Part shown: one piece after another, positions 43,841 to 56,800 of the stretch
Layout: each line of letters begins with the position of its first letter
Numbering within the stretch: position 1 is the first letter of the stretch
NCBI GenBank assembly: GCA_016858145.1
Contig: JAEHOE010000014.1
Span: forward strand, 1,460,587 to 1,524,586
Reading direction: 5' to 3'
Source: Edaphochlamys debaryana
Lineage: Eukaryota; Chlorophyta; Chlorophyceae; Chlamydomonadales
DNA: 64,000 bases
Program-made: the position numbers and the translations under genes
The notes under the pieces: model-generated
Databases searched by the model: none
The model's input: only the letters and a program-made list of their open reading frames with translations
Told to the model about the DNA's origin: nothing

Positions 43841-46200
43841 CCATTGCTTGGGCGGTCAGGTGCGTGCACCAGCGGCGGCGGGGGCCCGGGCGAGACAGAT
43901 TGATAATTCTTAGGCGGCGCCGCTGGTTCCCCGCGCAGAGGCCCGGGCGCCGCCGCCAGGGAGATGGTTCCGTTGCTTGGGCGGCCAGGTGCGTGCACCA
44001 GCGGCGGCGGGGGCCCGGGGGAGACAGATTGATATTTCTTAGGCGCCGCCGCTGGTTCCCCGCGCAGAGGCCCGGGCGCCGCCGCCGCCGCCAGGGAGAT
44101 GGTTCCGTTGCTTGGGCGGCCAGGTGCGTGCACCAGCGGCGGCGGGGGCCCGGGGGAGACAGATTGATAATTCTTAGGCGGCGCCGCTGGTTCCCCGCGC
44201 AGAGGCCCGGGCGCCGCCGCCAGGGAGATGGTTCCGTTGCTTGGGCGGCCAGGTGCGTGCACCAGCGGCGGCGGGGGCCCGGGGGAGACATATTGATAAT
44301 TCTTAGGCGCCGCCGCTGGTTCCCCGCGCAGAGGCCCGGGCGCCGCCGCCGCCGCCAGGGAGATGGTTCCGTTGCTTGGGCGGCCAGGTGCATAAACCAG
44401 CGGCGGCGGGGGCCCGGGGGAGACAGATTGATAATTCTTAGGCGCCGCCGCTGGTTCCCCGCGCAGAGGCCCGGGCGCCGCCGCCAGGGGGATGGTTCCG
44501 TTGCTTGGGCGGCCAGGTGCGTGAACCAGCGGCGGCGGGGGCCCGGGGGAGACAGATTGATAATTCTTAGGCGCCGCCGCTGGTTCCCCGCGCAGAGGCC
44601 CGGGCGCCGCTGCCAGGGGGATGGTTCCGTTGCTTGGGCGGCCAGGTGCGTGCACCAGCGGCGGCGGGGGCCCGGGGGAGACAGATTGATAATTCTTAGG
44701 CGCCGCCGCTGGTTCCCCGCGCAGAGGCCCGGGCGCCGCCGCCAGGGGGATGGTTCCGTTGCTTGGGCGGCCAGGTGCATAAACCAGCGGCGGCGGGGGC
44801 CCGGGGGAGACAGATTGATAATTCTTAGGCGGCGCCGCTGGTTCCCCGCGCAGAGGCCCGGGCGCCGCTGCCAGGGGGATGGTTCCGTTGCTTGGGCGGC
44901 CAGGTGCGTGCACCAGCGGCGGCGGGGGCCCGGGCGAGACAGATTGATAATTCTTAGGCGCCGCCGCTGGTTCCCCGCGCAGAGGCCCGGGCGCCGCCGC
45001 CAGGGGGATGGTTCCGTTGCTTGGGCGGCCAGGTGCGTGCACCAGCGGCGGCGGGGGCCCGGGGGAGACAGATTGATAATTCTTAGGCGCCGCCGCTGGT
45101 TCCCCGCGCAGAGGCCCGGGCGCCGCCGCCAGGGAGATGGTTCCATTGCTTGGGCGGTCAGGTGCGTGCACCAGCGGCGGCGGGGGCCCGGGCGAGACAG
45201 ATTGATAATTCTTAGGCGGCGCCGCTGGTTCCCCGCGCAGAGGCCCGGGCGCCGCCGCCAGGGAGATGGTTCCGTTGCTTGGGCGGCCAGGTGCGTGCAC
45301 CAGCGGCGGCGGGGGCCCGGGGGAGACAGATTGATAATTCTTAGGCGCCGCCGCTGGTTCCCCGCGCAGAGGCCCGGGCGCCGCCGCCGCCAGGGAGATG
45401 GTTCCGTTGCTTGGGCGGCCAGGTGCGTGCACCAGCGGCGGCGGGGGCCCGGGGGAGACAGATTGATAATTCTTAGGCGGCCGCCGCTGGTTCCCCGCGC
45501 AGAGGCCCGGGCGCCGCCGCCAGGGAGATGGTTCCGTTGCTTGGGCGGCCAGGTGCGTGCACCAGCGGCGGCGGGGGCCCGGGGGAGACATATTGATAAT
45601 TCTTAGGCGCCGCCGCTGGTTCCCCGCGCAGAGGCCCGGGCGCCGCCGCCGCCGCCAGGGAGATGGTTCCGTTGCTTGGGCGGCCAGGTGCATAAACCAG
45701 CGGCGGCGGGGGCCCGGGGGAGACAGATTGATAATTCTTAGGCGCCGCCGCTGGTTCCCCGCGCAGAGGCCCGGGCGCCGCCGCCAGGGGGATGGTTCCG
45801 TTGCTTGGGCGGCCAGGTGCGTGAACCAGCGGCGGCGGGGGCCCGGGGGAGACAGATTGATAATTCTTAGGCGCCGCCGCTGGTTCCCCGCGCAGAGGCC
45901 CGGGCGCCGCTGCCAGGGGGATGGTTCCGTTGCTTGGGCGGCCAGGTGCGTGCACCAGCGGCGGCGGGGGCCCGGGGGAGACAGATTGATAATTCTTAGG
46001 CGCCGCCGCTGGTTCCCCGCGCAGAGGCCCGGGCGCCGCCGCCAGGGAGATGGTTCCGTTGCTTGGGCGGCCAGGTGCATAAACCAGCGGCGGCGGGGGC
46101 CCGGGGGAGACAGATTGATACTTCTTAGGCGCCGCCGCTGGTTCCCCGCGCAGAGGCCCGGGCGCCGCTGCCAGGGGGATGGTTCCGTTGCTTGGGCGGC
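43841..46200. repeat. Ten-monomer higher-order unit present twice in tandem
   Basis: A ten-monomer variant series (TTCCATTGCTTGG with GGTCAGG, later GACATATTGATAATTC, then GCATAAACC and GCGTGAACC units) occurs from about 43841 and again from about 45143. The GACATATTG marker is at 44287 and 45587. Spacing is 1300-1302 bp. Confidence 0.75.
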
Positions 46201-49200
46201 CAGGTGCGTGCACCAGCGGCGGCGGGGGCCCGGGGCGAGACAGATTGATAATTCTTAGGCGCCGCCGCTGGTTCCCCGCGCAGAGGCCCGGGCGCCGCCG
46301 CCAGGGAGATGGTTCCGTTGCTTGGGCGGCCAGGTGCGTGCACCAGCGGCGGCGGGGGCCCGGGGGAGACAGATTGATAATTCTTAGGCGCCGCCGCTGG
46401 TTCCCCGCGCAGAGGCCGGGCGCCGCTGCCAGGGGGATGGTTCCGTTGCTTGGGCGGCCAGGTGCGTGCACCAGCGGCGGCGGGGGCCCGGGGGAGACAG
46501 ATTGATAATTCTTAGGCGGCGCCGCTGGTTCCCCGCGCAGAGGCCCGGGCGCCGCCGCCAGGGAGATGGTTCCGTTGCTTGGGCGGCCAGGTGCGTGCAC
46601 CAGCGGCGGCGGGGGCCCGGGGGAGACAGATTGATAATTCTTAGGCGGCCGCCGCTGGTTCCCCGCGCAGAGGCCCGGGCGCCGCCTGCCAGGGGAGATG
46701 GTTCCGTTGCTTGGGCGGCCAGGTGCGTGCACCAGCGGCGGCGGGGGCCCGGGGGAGACAGATTGATAATTCTTAGGCGCCGCCGCTGGTTCCCCGCGCA
46801 GAGGCCCGGGCGCCGCCGCCGCCAGGGAGATGGTTCCGTTGCTTGGGCGGCCAGGTGCGTGCACCAGCGGCGGCGGGGGCCCGGGGGAGACAGATTGATA
46901 ATTCTTAGGCGCCGCCGCTGGTTCCCCGCGCAGAGGCCCGGGCGCCGCCGCCAGGGAGATGGTTCCGTTGCTTGGGCGGCCAGGTGCGTGCACCAGCGGC
47001 GGCGGGGGCCCGGGGGAGACAGATTGATAATTCTTAGGCGCCGCCGCTGGTTCCCCGCGCAGAGGCCCGGGCCGCCGCCGCCGCCAGGGAGATGGTTCCG
47101 TTGCTTGGGCGGCCAGGTGCAGTAACCAGCGGCGGCGGGGGCCCGGGGGAGACAGATTGATAATTCTTAGGCGCCGCCGCTGGTTCCCCGCGCAGAGGCC
47201 CGGGCGCCGCCGCCAGGGGGATGGTTCCGTTGCTTGGGCGGCCAGGTGCGTGCACCAGCGGCGGCGGGGGCCCGGGGGAGACAGATTGATAATTCTTAGG
47301 CGCCGCCGCTGGTTCCCCGCGCAGAGGCCCGGGCGCCGCTGCCAGGGAGATGGTTCCGTTGCTTGGGCGGCCAGGTGCGTGCACCAGCGGCGGCGGGGGC
47401 CCGGGGGAGACAGATTGATAATTCTTAGGCGCCGCCGCTGGTTCCCCGCGCAGAGGCCCGGGCGCCGCCGCCAGGGGATGGTTCCGTTGCTTGGGCGGCC
47501 AGGTGCAGTGAAACCAGCGGCGGCGGGGGCCCGGGGGAGACAGATTGATAATTCTTAGGCGCCGCCGCTGGTTCCCCGCGCAGAGGCCCGGGCGCCGCTG
47601 CCAGGGGGATGGTTCCGTTGCTTGGGCGGCCAGGTGCGTGCACCAGCGGCGGCGGGGGCCCGGGCGAGACAGATTGATAATTCTTAGGCGCCGCCGCTGG
47701 TTCCCCGCGCAGAGGCCCGGGCGCCGCCGCCAGGGAGATGGTTCCGTTGCTTGGGCGGCCAGGTGCGTGCACCAGCGGCGGCGGGGGCCCGGGGGAGACA
47801 GATTGATAATTCTTAGGCGCCGCCGCTGGTTCCCCGCGCAGAGGCCCGGGCGCCGCTGCCAGGGGGATGGTTCCGTTGCTTGGGCGGCCAGGTGCGTGCA
47901 CCAGCGGCGGCGGGGGCCCGGGGGAGACAGATTGATAATTCTTAGGCGGCGCCGCTGGTTCCCCGCGCAGAGGCCCGGGCGCCGCCGCCAGGGAGATGGT
48001 TCCGTTGCTTGGGCGGCCAGGTGCGTGCACCAGCGGCGGCGGGGGCCCGGGGGAGACAGATTGATAATTCTTAGGCGGCGCCGCTGGTTCCCCGCGCAGA
48101 GGCCCGGGCGCCGCTGCCAGGGGGATGGTTCCGTCCGTTGCTTGGGCGGCCAGGTGCGTGCACCAGCGGCGGCGGGGGCCCGGGGGAGACAGATTGATAA
48201 TTCTTAGGCGCCGCCGCTGGTTCCCCGCGCAGAGGCCCGGGCGCCGCCGCCAGGGAGATGGTTCCGTTGCTTGGGCGGCCAGGTGCATAAACCAGCGGCG
48301 GCGGGGGCCCGGGGGAGACAGATTGATAATTCTTAGGCGCCGCCGCTGGTTCCCCGCGCAGAGGCCCGGGCGCCGCCGCCAGGGAGATGGTTCCGTTGCT
48401 TGGGCGGCCAGGTGCGTGCACCAGCGGCGGCGGGGGCCCGGGGGAGACAGATTGATAATTCTTAGGCGCCGCCGCTGGTTCCCCGCGCAGAGGCCCGGGC
48501 GCCGCCGCCGCCGCCAGGGAGATGGTTCCGTTGCTTGGGCGGCCAGGTGCGTGCACCAGCGGCGGCGGGGGCCCGGGGGAGACAGATTGATAATTCTTAG
48601 GCGCCGCCGCTGGTTCCCCGCGCAGAGGCCCGGGCGCCGCCGCCAGGGGGATGGTTCCGTTGCTTGGGCGGCCAGGTGCGTGCACCAGCGGCGGCGGGGG
48701 CCCGGGGGAGACAGATTGATAATTCTTAGGCGCCGCCGCTGGTTCCCCGCGCAGAGGCCCGGGCGCCGCCGCCGCCGCCAGGGAGATGGTTCCGTTGCTT
48801 GGGCGGCCAGGTGCAGTGAAACCAGCGGCGGCGGGGGCCCGGGGGAGACAGATTGATAATTCTTAGGCGCCGCCGCTGGTTCCCCGCGCAGAGGCCCGGG
48901 CGCCGCCGCCAGGGAGATGGTTCCGTTGCTTGGGCGGCCAGGTGCGTGCACCAGCGGCGGCGGGGGCCCGGGGGAGACAGATTGATAATTCTTAGGCGCC
49001 GCCGCTGGTTCCCCGCGCAGAGGCCCGGGCGCCGCCGCCAGGGAGATGGTTCCGTTGCTTGGGCGGCCAGGTGCGTGCACCAGCGGCGGCGGGGGCCCGG
49101 GCGAGACAGATTGATAATTCTTAGGCGGCGCCGCTGGTTCCCCGCGCAGAGGCCCGGGCGCCGCCGCCAGGGAGATGGTTCCGTTGCTTGGGCGGCCAGG

Positions 49201-50899
49201 TGCGTGCACCAGCGGCGGCGGGGGCCCGGGGGAGACAGATTGATAATTCTTAGGCGCCGCCGCTGGTTCCCCGCGCAGAGGCCCGGGCGCCGCCGCCGCC
49301 GCCAGGGAGATGGTTCCGTTGCTTGGGCGGCCAGGTGCGTGCACCAGCGGCGGCGGGGGCCCGGGGGAGACAGATTGATAATTCTTAGGCGCCGCCGCTG
49401 GTTCCCCGCGCAGAGGCCCGGGCGCCGCCGCCAGGGGGATGGTTCCGTTGCTTGGGCGGCCAGGTGCGTGCACCAGCGGCGGCGGGGGCCCGGGGGAGAC
49501 AGATTGATAATTCTTAGGCGCCGCCGCTGGTTCCCCGCGCAGAGGCCCGGGCGCCGCCGCCAGGGAGATGGTTCCGTTGCTTGGGCGGCCAGGTGCGTGC
49601 ACCAGCGGCGGCGGGGGCCCGGGGGAGACAGATTGATAATTCTTAGGCGCCGCCGCTGGTTCCCCGCGCAGAGGCCCGGGCGCCGCCGCCGCCGCCGCCA
49701 GGGAGATGGTTCCGTCCGTTGCTTGGGCGGCCAGGTGCATAAACCAGCGGCGGCGGGGGCCCGGGGGAGACAGATTGATAATTCTTAGGCGCCGCCGCTG
49801 GTTCCCCGCGCAGAGGCCCGGGCGCCGCCGCCAGGGGGATGGTTCCGTTGCTTGGGCGGCCAGGTGCGTGCACCAGCGGCGGCGGGGGCCCGGGGGAGAC
49901 AGATTGATACTTCTTAGGCGCCGCCGCTGGTTCCCCGCGCAGAGGCCCGGGCGCCGCCGCCAGGGAGATGGTTCCGTCCGTTGCTTGGGCGGCCAGGTGC
50001 GTGCACCAGCGGCGGCGGGGGCCCGGGGGAGACAGATTGATAATTCTTAGGCGCCGCCGCTGGTTCCCCGCGCAGAGGCCCGGGCGCCGCCGCCAGGGAG
50101 ATGGTTCCGTTGCTTGGGCGGCCAGGTGCAGTGAACCAGCGGCGGCGGGGGCCCGGGGGAGACAGATTGATAATTCTTAGGCGCCGCCGCTGGTTCCCCG
50201 CGCAGAGGCCCGGGCGCCGCCGCCAGGGGAGATGGTTCCGTTGCTTGGGCGGCCAGGTGCGTGCACCAGCGGCGGCGGGGGCCCGGGGGAGACAGATTGA
50301 TAATTCTTAGGCGCCGCCGCTGGTTCCCCGCGCAGAGGCCCGGGCGCCGCCGCCGCCGCCGCCAGGGAGATGGTTCCGTTGCTTGGGCGGCCAGGTGCGT
50401 GCACCAGCGGCGGCGGGGGCCCGGGGGAGACAGATTGATAATTCTTAGGCGCCGCCGCTGGTTCCCCGCGCAGAGGCCCGGGCGCCGCCGCCAGGGGGAT
50501 GGTTCCGTTGCTTTGGCGGCCAGGTGCGTGAACCAGCGGCGGCGGGGGCCCGGGGGAGACAGATTGATAATTCTTAGGCGCCGCCGCTGGTTCCCCGCGC
50601 AGAGGCCCGGGCGCCGCCGCCAGGGAGATGGTTCCGTTGCTTGGGCGGCCAGGTGCGTGCACCAGCGGCGGCGGGGGCCCGGGGGAGACAGATTGATAAT
50701 TCTTAGGCGCCGCCGCTGGTTCCCCGCGCAGAGGCCCGGGCGCCGCCGCCAGGGAGATGGTTCCGTTGCTTGGGCGGCCAGGTGCATAAACCAGCGGCGG
50801 CGGGGGCCCGGGGGAGACAGATTGATAATTCTTAGGCGCCGGCCGCTGGTTCCCGCGCAGAGGCCCGGGCAGCCGCCGCCAGGGAGATGGTTCCGTTGC

Positions 50900-53800
50900 T
50901 TGGGCGGCCAGGTGCGTGCACCAGCGGCGGCGGGGGCCCGGGGGAGACAGATTGATAATTCTTAGGCGCCGCCGCTGGTTCCCCGCGCAGAGGCCCGGGC
51001 GCCGCCGCCAGGGAGATGGTTCCGTTGCTTGGGCGGCCAGGTGCGTGCACCAGCGGCGGCGGGGGCCCGGGGGAGACAGATTGATAATTCTTAGGCGCCG
51101 CCGCTGGTTCCCCGCGCAGAGGCCCGGGCGCCGCCGCCAGGGAGATGGTTCCGTTGCTTGGGCGGCCAGGTGCGTGCACCAGCGGCGGCGGGGGCCCGGG
51201 GGAGACAGATTGATAATTCTTAGGCGCCGCCGCTGGTTCCCCGCGCAGAGGCCCGGGCGCCGCCGCCAGGGAGATGGTTCCGTTGCTTGGGCGGCCAGGT
51301 GCGTGCACCAGCGGCGGCGGGGGCCCGGGGGAGACAGATTGATAATTCTTAGGCGCCGCCGCTGGTTCCCCGCGCAGAGGCCCGGGCGCCGCCGCCAGGG
51401 AGATGGTTCCGTTGCTTGGGCGGCCAGGTGCGTGCACCAGCGGCGGCGGGGGCCCGGGGGAGACAGATTGATAATTCTTAGGCGCCGCCGCCTGGTTCCC
51501 CGCGCAGAGGCCCGGGCGCCGCCGCCAGGGAGATGGTTCCGTTGCTTGGGCGGCCAGGTGCGTGCACCAGCGGCGGCGGGGGCCCGGGGGAGACAGATTG
51601 ATAATTCTTAGGCGGCGCCGCTGGTTCCCCGCGCAGAGGCCCGGGCGCCGCCGCCAGGGAGATGGTTCCGTTGCTTGGGCGGCCAGGTGCGTGCACCAGC
51701 GGCGGCGGGGGGCCCGGGGGAGACAGATTGATAATTCTTAGGCGCCGCCGCTGGTTCCCCGCGCAGAGGCCCGGGCGCCGCCGCCAGGGAGATGGTTCCG
51801 TTGCTTGGGCGGCCAGGTGCGTGCACCAGCGGCGGCGGGGGCCCGGGGGAGACAGATTGATAATTCTTAGGCGCCGCCGCTGGTTCCCCGCGCAGAGGCC
51901 CGGGCGCCGCCGCCAGGGAGATGGTTCCGTTGCTTGGGCGGCCAGGTGCGTGCACCAGCGGCGGCGGGGGCCCGGGGGAGACAGATTGATAATTCTTAGG
52001 CGCCGCCGCTGGTTCCCCGCGCAGAGGCCCGGGCGCCGCCGCCGCCAGGGAGATGGTTCCGTTGCTTGGGCGGCCAGGTGCGTGCACCAGCGGCGGCGGG
52101 GGCCCGGGGGAGACAGATTGATAATTCTTAGGCGCCGCCGCTGGTTCCCCGAGCAGAGGCCCGGGCGCCGCCGCCAGGGGGATGGTTCCGTTGCTTGGGC
52201 GGCCAGGTGCGTGCACCAGCGGCGGCGGGGGCCCGGGGGAGACAGATTGATAATTCTTAGGCGCCGCCGCTGGTTCCCCGCGCAGAGGCCCGGGCGCCGC
52301 CGCCGCCAGGGGGATGGTTCCGTTGCTTGGGCGGCCAGGTGCGTGCACCAGCGGCGGCGGGGGCCCGGGGGAGACAGATTGATAATTCTTAGGCGCCGCC
52401 GCTGGTTCCCCGCGCAGAGGCCCGGGCGCCGCCGCCAGGGAGATGGTTCCGTTGCTTGGGCGGCCAGGTGCATAACCAGCGGCGGCGGGGGCCCGGGGGA
52501 GACAGATTGATAATTCTTAGGCGCCGCCGCTGGTTCCCCGCGCAGAGGCCCGGGCGCCGCCGCCAGGGAGATGGTTCCGTTGCTTGGGCGGCCAGGTGCG
52601 TGCACCAGCGGCGGCGGGGGCCCGGGGAGACAGATTGATAATTCTTAGGCGCCGCCGCTGGTTCCCCGCGCAGAGGCCCGGGCGCCGCTGCCAGGGGGAT
52701 GGTTCCGTTGCTTGGGCGGCCAGGTGCGTGCACCAGCGGCGGCGGGGGCCCGGGGGAGACAGATTGATAATTCTTAGGCGCCGCCGCTGGTTCCCCGCGC
52801 AGAGGCCCGGGCGCCGCCGCCGCCCGCCAGGGAGATGGTTCCGTTGCTTGGGCGGCCAGGTGCGTGCACCAGCGGCGGCGGGGGCCCGGGGGAGACAGAT
52901 TGATAATTCTTAGGCGCCGCCGCTGGTTCCCCGCGCAGAGGCCCGGGCGCCGCCGCCAGGGAGATGGTTCCGTTGCTTGGGCGGCCAGGTGCGTGCACCA
53001 GCGGCGGCGGGGGCCCGGGGGAGACAGATTGATAATTCTTAGGCGGCGCCGCTGGTTCCCCGCGCAGAGGCCCGGGCGCCGCCGCCAGGGAGATGGTTCC
53101 GTTGCTTGGGCGGCCAGGTGCGTGCACCAGCGGCGGCGGGGGCCCGGGGGAGACAGATTGATAATTCTTAGGCGCCGCCGCTGGTTCCCCGCGCAGAGGC
53201 CCGGGCGCCGCCGCCAGGGAGATGGTTCCGTTGCTTGGGCGGCCAGGTGCATAACCAGCGGCGGCGGGGGCCCGGGGGAGACAGATTGATAATTCTTAGG
53301 CGCCGCCGCTGGTTCCCCGCGCAGAGGCCCGGGCGCCGCCGCCAGGGAGATGGTTCCGTTGCTTGGGCGGCCAGGTGCAGTGCACCAGCGGCGGCGGGGG
53401 GCCCGGGGGAGACAGATTGATAATTCTTAGGCGCCGCCGCTGGTTCCCCGCGCAGAGGCCCGGGCGCCGCCTGCCAGGGAGATGGTTCCGTTGCTTGGGC
53501 GGCCAGGTGCGTGCACCAGCGGCGGCGGGGGCCCGGGGGAGACAGATTGATAATTCTTAGGCGCCGCCGCTGGTTCCCCGCGCAGAGGCCCGGGCGCCGC
53601 CGCCAGGGAGATGGTTCCGTTGCTTGGGCGGCCAGGTGCGTGCACCAGCGGCGGCGGGGGCCCGGGGGAGACAGATTGATAATTCTTAGGCGCCGCCGCT
53701 GGTTCCCCGCGCAGAGGCCCGGGCGCCGCCGCAGGGAGATGGTTCCGTTGCTTGGGCGGCCAGGTGCGTGCACCAGCGGCGGCGGGGGCCCGGGGGAGAC

Positions 53801-56800
53801 AGATTGATAATTCTTAGGCGGCGCCGCTGGTTCCCCGCGCAGAGGCCCGGGCGCCGCCGCCAGGGAGATGGTTCCGTTGCTTGGGCGGCCAGGTGCGTGC
53901 ACCAGCGGCGGCGGGGGCCCGGGGGAGACAGATTGATAATTCTTAGGCGCCGCCGCTGGTTCCCCGCGCAGAGGCCCGGGCGCCGCCGCCAGGGAGATGG
54001 TTCCGTTGCTTGGGCGGCCAGGTGCGTGCACCAGCGGCGGCGGGGGCCCGGGGGAGACAGATTGATAATTCTTAGGCGCCGCCGCTGGTTCCCCGCGCAG
54101 AGGCCCGGGCGCCGCCGCCAGGGAGATGGTTCCGTTGCTTGGGCGGCCAGGTGCGTGCACCAGCGGCGGCGGGGGCCCGGGGGAGACAGATTGATAATTC
54201 TTAGGCGCCGCCGCTGGTTCCCCGCGCAGAGGCCCGGGCGCCGCCGCCAGGGAGATGGTTCCGTTGCTTGGGCGGCCAGGTGCGTGCACCAGCGGCGGCG
54301 GGGGCCCGGGGGAGACAGATTGATAATTCTTAGGCGCCGCCGCTGGTTCCCCGCGCAGAGGCCCGGGCGCCGCCGCCAGGGAGATGGTTCCGTTGCTTGG
54401 GCGGCCAGGTGCGTGCACCAGCGGCGGCGGGGGCCCGGGGGAGACAGATTGATAATTCTTAGGCGCCGCCGCTGGTTCCCCGCGCAGAGGCCCGGGCGCC
54501 GCCGCCAGGGAGATGGTTCCGTTGCTTGGGCGGCCAGGTGCGTGCACCAGCGGCGGCGGGGGCCCGGGGGAGACAGATTGATAATTCTTAGGCGCCGCCG
54601 CCTGGTTCCCCGCGCAGAGGCCCGGGCGCCGCCGCCAGGGAGATGGTTCCGTTGCTTGGGCGGCCAGGTGCGTGCACCAGCGGCGGCGGGGGCCCGGGGG
54701 AGACAGATTGATAATTCTTAGGCGCCGCCGCTGGTTCCCCGCGCAGAGGCCCGGGCGCCGCCGCCAGGGAGATGGTTCCGTTGCTTGGGCGGCCAGGTGC
54801 GTGCACCAGCGGCGGCGGGGGCCCGGGGGAGACAGATTGATAATTCTTAGGCGGCGCCGCTGGTTCCCCGCGCAGAGGCCCGGGCGCCGCCGCCAGGGAG
54901 ATGGTTCCGTTGCTTGGGCGGCCAGGTGCGTGCACCAGCGGCGGCGGGGGCCCGGGGGAGACAGATTGATAATTCTTAGGCGCCGCCGCTGGTTCCCCGC
55001 GCAGAGGCCCGGGCGCCGCCGCCAGGGAGATGGTTCCGTTGCTTGGGCGGCCAGGTGCGTGCACCAGCGGCGGCGGGGGCCCGGGGGAGACAGATTGATA
55101 ATTCTTAGGCGCCGCCGCTGGTTCCCCGCGCAGAGGCCCGGGCGCCGCCGCCAGGGAGATGGTTCCGTTGCTTGGGCGGCCAGGTGCGTGCACCAGCGGC
55201 GGCGGGGGCCCGGGGGAGACAGATTGATAATTCTTAGGCGCCGCCGCTGGTTCCCCGCGCAGAGGCCCGGGCGCCGCCGCCAGGGAGATGGTTCCGTTGC
55301 TTGGGCGGCCAGGTGCGTGCACCAGCGGCGGCGGGGGCCCGGGGGAGACAGATTGATAATTCTTAGGCGCCGCCGCTGGTTCCCCGCGCAGAGGCCCGGG
55401 CGCCGCCGCCAGGGAGATGGTTCCGTTGCTTGGGCGGCCAGGTGCGTGCACCAGCGGCGGCGGGGGCCCGGGGGAGACAGATTGATAATTCTTAGGCGCC
55501 GCCGCTGGTTCCCCGCGCAGAGGCCCGGGCGCCGCCGCCAGGGAGATGGTTCCGTTGCTTGGGCGGCCAGGTGCGTGCACCAGCGGCGGCGGGGGGCCCG
55601 GGGGAGACAGATTGATAATTCTTAGGCGCCGCCGCTGGTTCCCCGCGCAGAGGCCCGGGCGCCGCCGCCAGGGGAGATGGTTCCGTTGCTTGGGCGGCCA
55701 GGTGCGTGCACCAGCGGCGGCGGGGGCCCGGGGGAGACAGATTGATAATTCTTAGGCGCCGCCGCTGGTTCCCCGCGCAGAGGCCCGGGCGCCGCCGCCA
55801 GGGAGATGGTTCCGTTGCTTGGGCGGCCAGGTGCGTGCACCAGCGGCGGCGGGGGCCCGGGGGAGACAGATTGATAATTCTTAGGCGCCGCCGCTGGTTC
55901 CCCGCGCAGAGGCCCGGGCGCCGCCGCCAGGGGAGATGGTTCCGTTGCTTGGGCGGCCAGGTGCGTGCACCAGCGGCGGCGGGGGCCCGGGGGAGACAGA
56001 TTGATAATTCTTAGGCGCCGCCGCTGGTTCCCCGCGCAGAGGCCCGGGCGCCGCCGCCAGGGAGATGGTTCCGTTGCTTGGGCGGCCAGGTGCGTGCACC
56101 AGCGGCGGCGGGGGCCCGGGGGAGACAGATTGATAATTCTTAGGCGCCGCCGCTGGTTCCCCGCGCAGAGGCCCGGGCGCCGCCGCCAGGGAGATGGTTC
56201 CGTTGCTTGGGCGGCCAGGTGCGTGCACCAGCGGCGGCGGGGGCCCGGGGGAGACAGATTGATAATTCTTAGGCGCCGCCGCTGGTTCCCCGCGCAGAGG
56301 CCCGGGCGCCGCCGCCAGGGGGATGGTTCCGTTGCTTGGGCGGCCAGGTGCGTGCACCAGCGGCGGCGGGGGCCCGGGGGAGACAGATTGATAATTCTTA
56401 GGCGCCGCCGCTGGTTCCCCGCGCAGAGGCCCGGGCGCCGCCGCCGCCAGGGAGATGGTTCCGTTGCTTGGGCGGCCAGGTGCGTGCACCAGCGGCGGCG
56501 GGGGCCCGGGGGAGACAGATTGATAATTCTTAGGCGCCGCCGCTGGTTCCCCGCGCAGAGGCCCGGGCGCCGCCGCCAGGGAGATGGTTCCGTTGCTTGG
56601 GCGGCCAGGTGCGTGCACCAGCGGCGGCGGGGGCCCGGGGGAGACAGATTGATAATTCTTAGGCGCCGCCGCTGGTTCCCCGCGCAGAGGCCCGGGCGCC
56701 GCCGCCGCCAGGGAGATGGTTCCGTTGCTTGGGCGGCCAGGTGCGTGCACCAGCGGCGGCGGGGGCCCGGGGGAGACAGATTGATAATTCTTAGGCGCCG

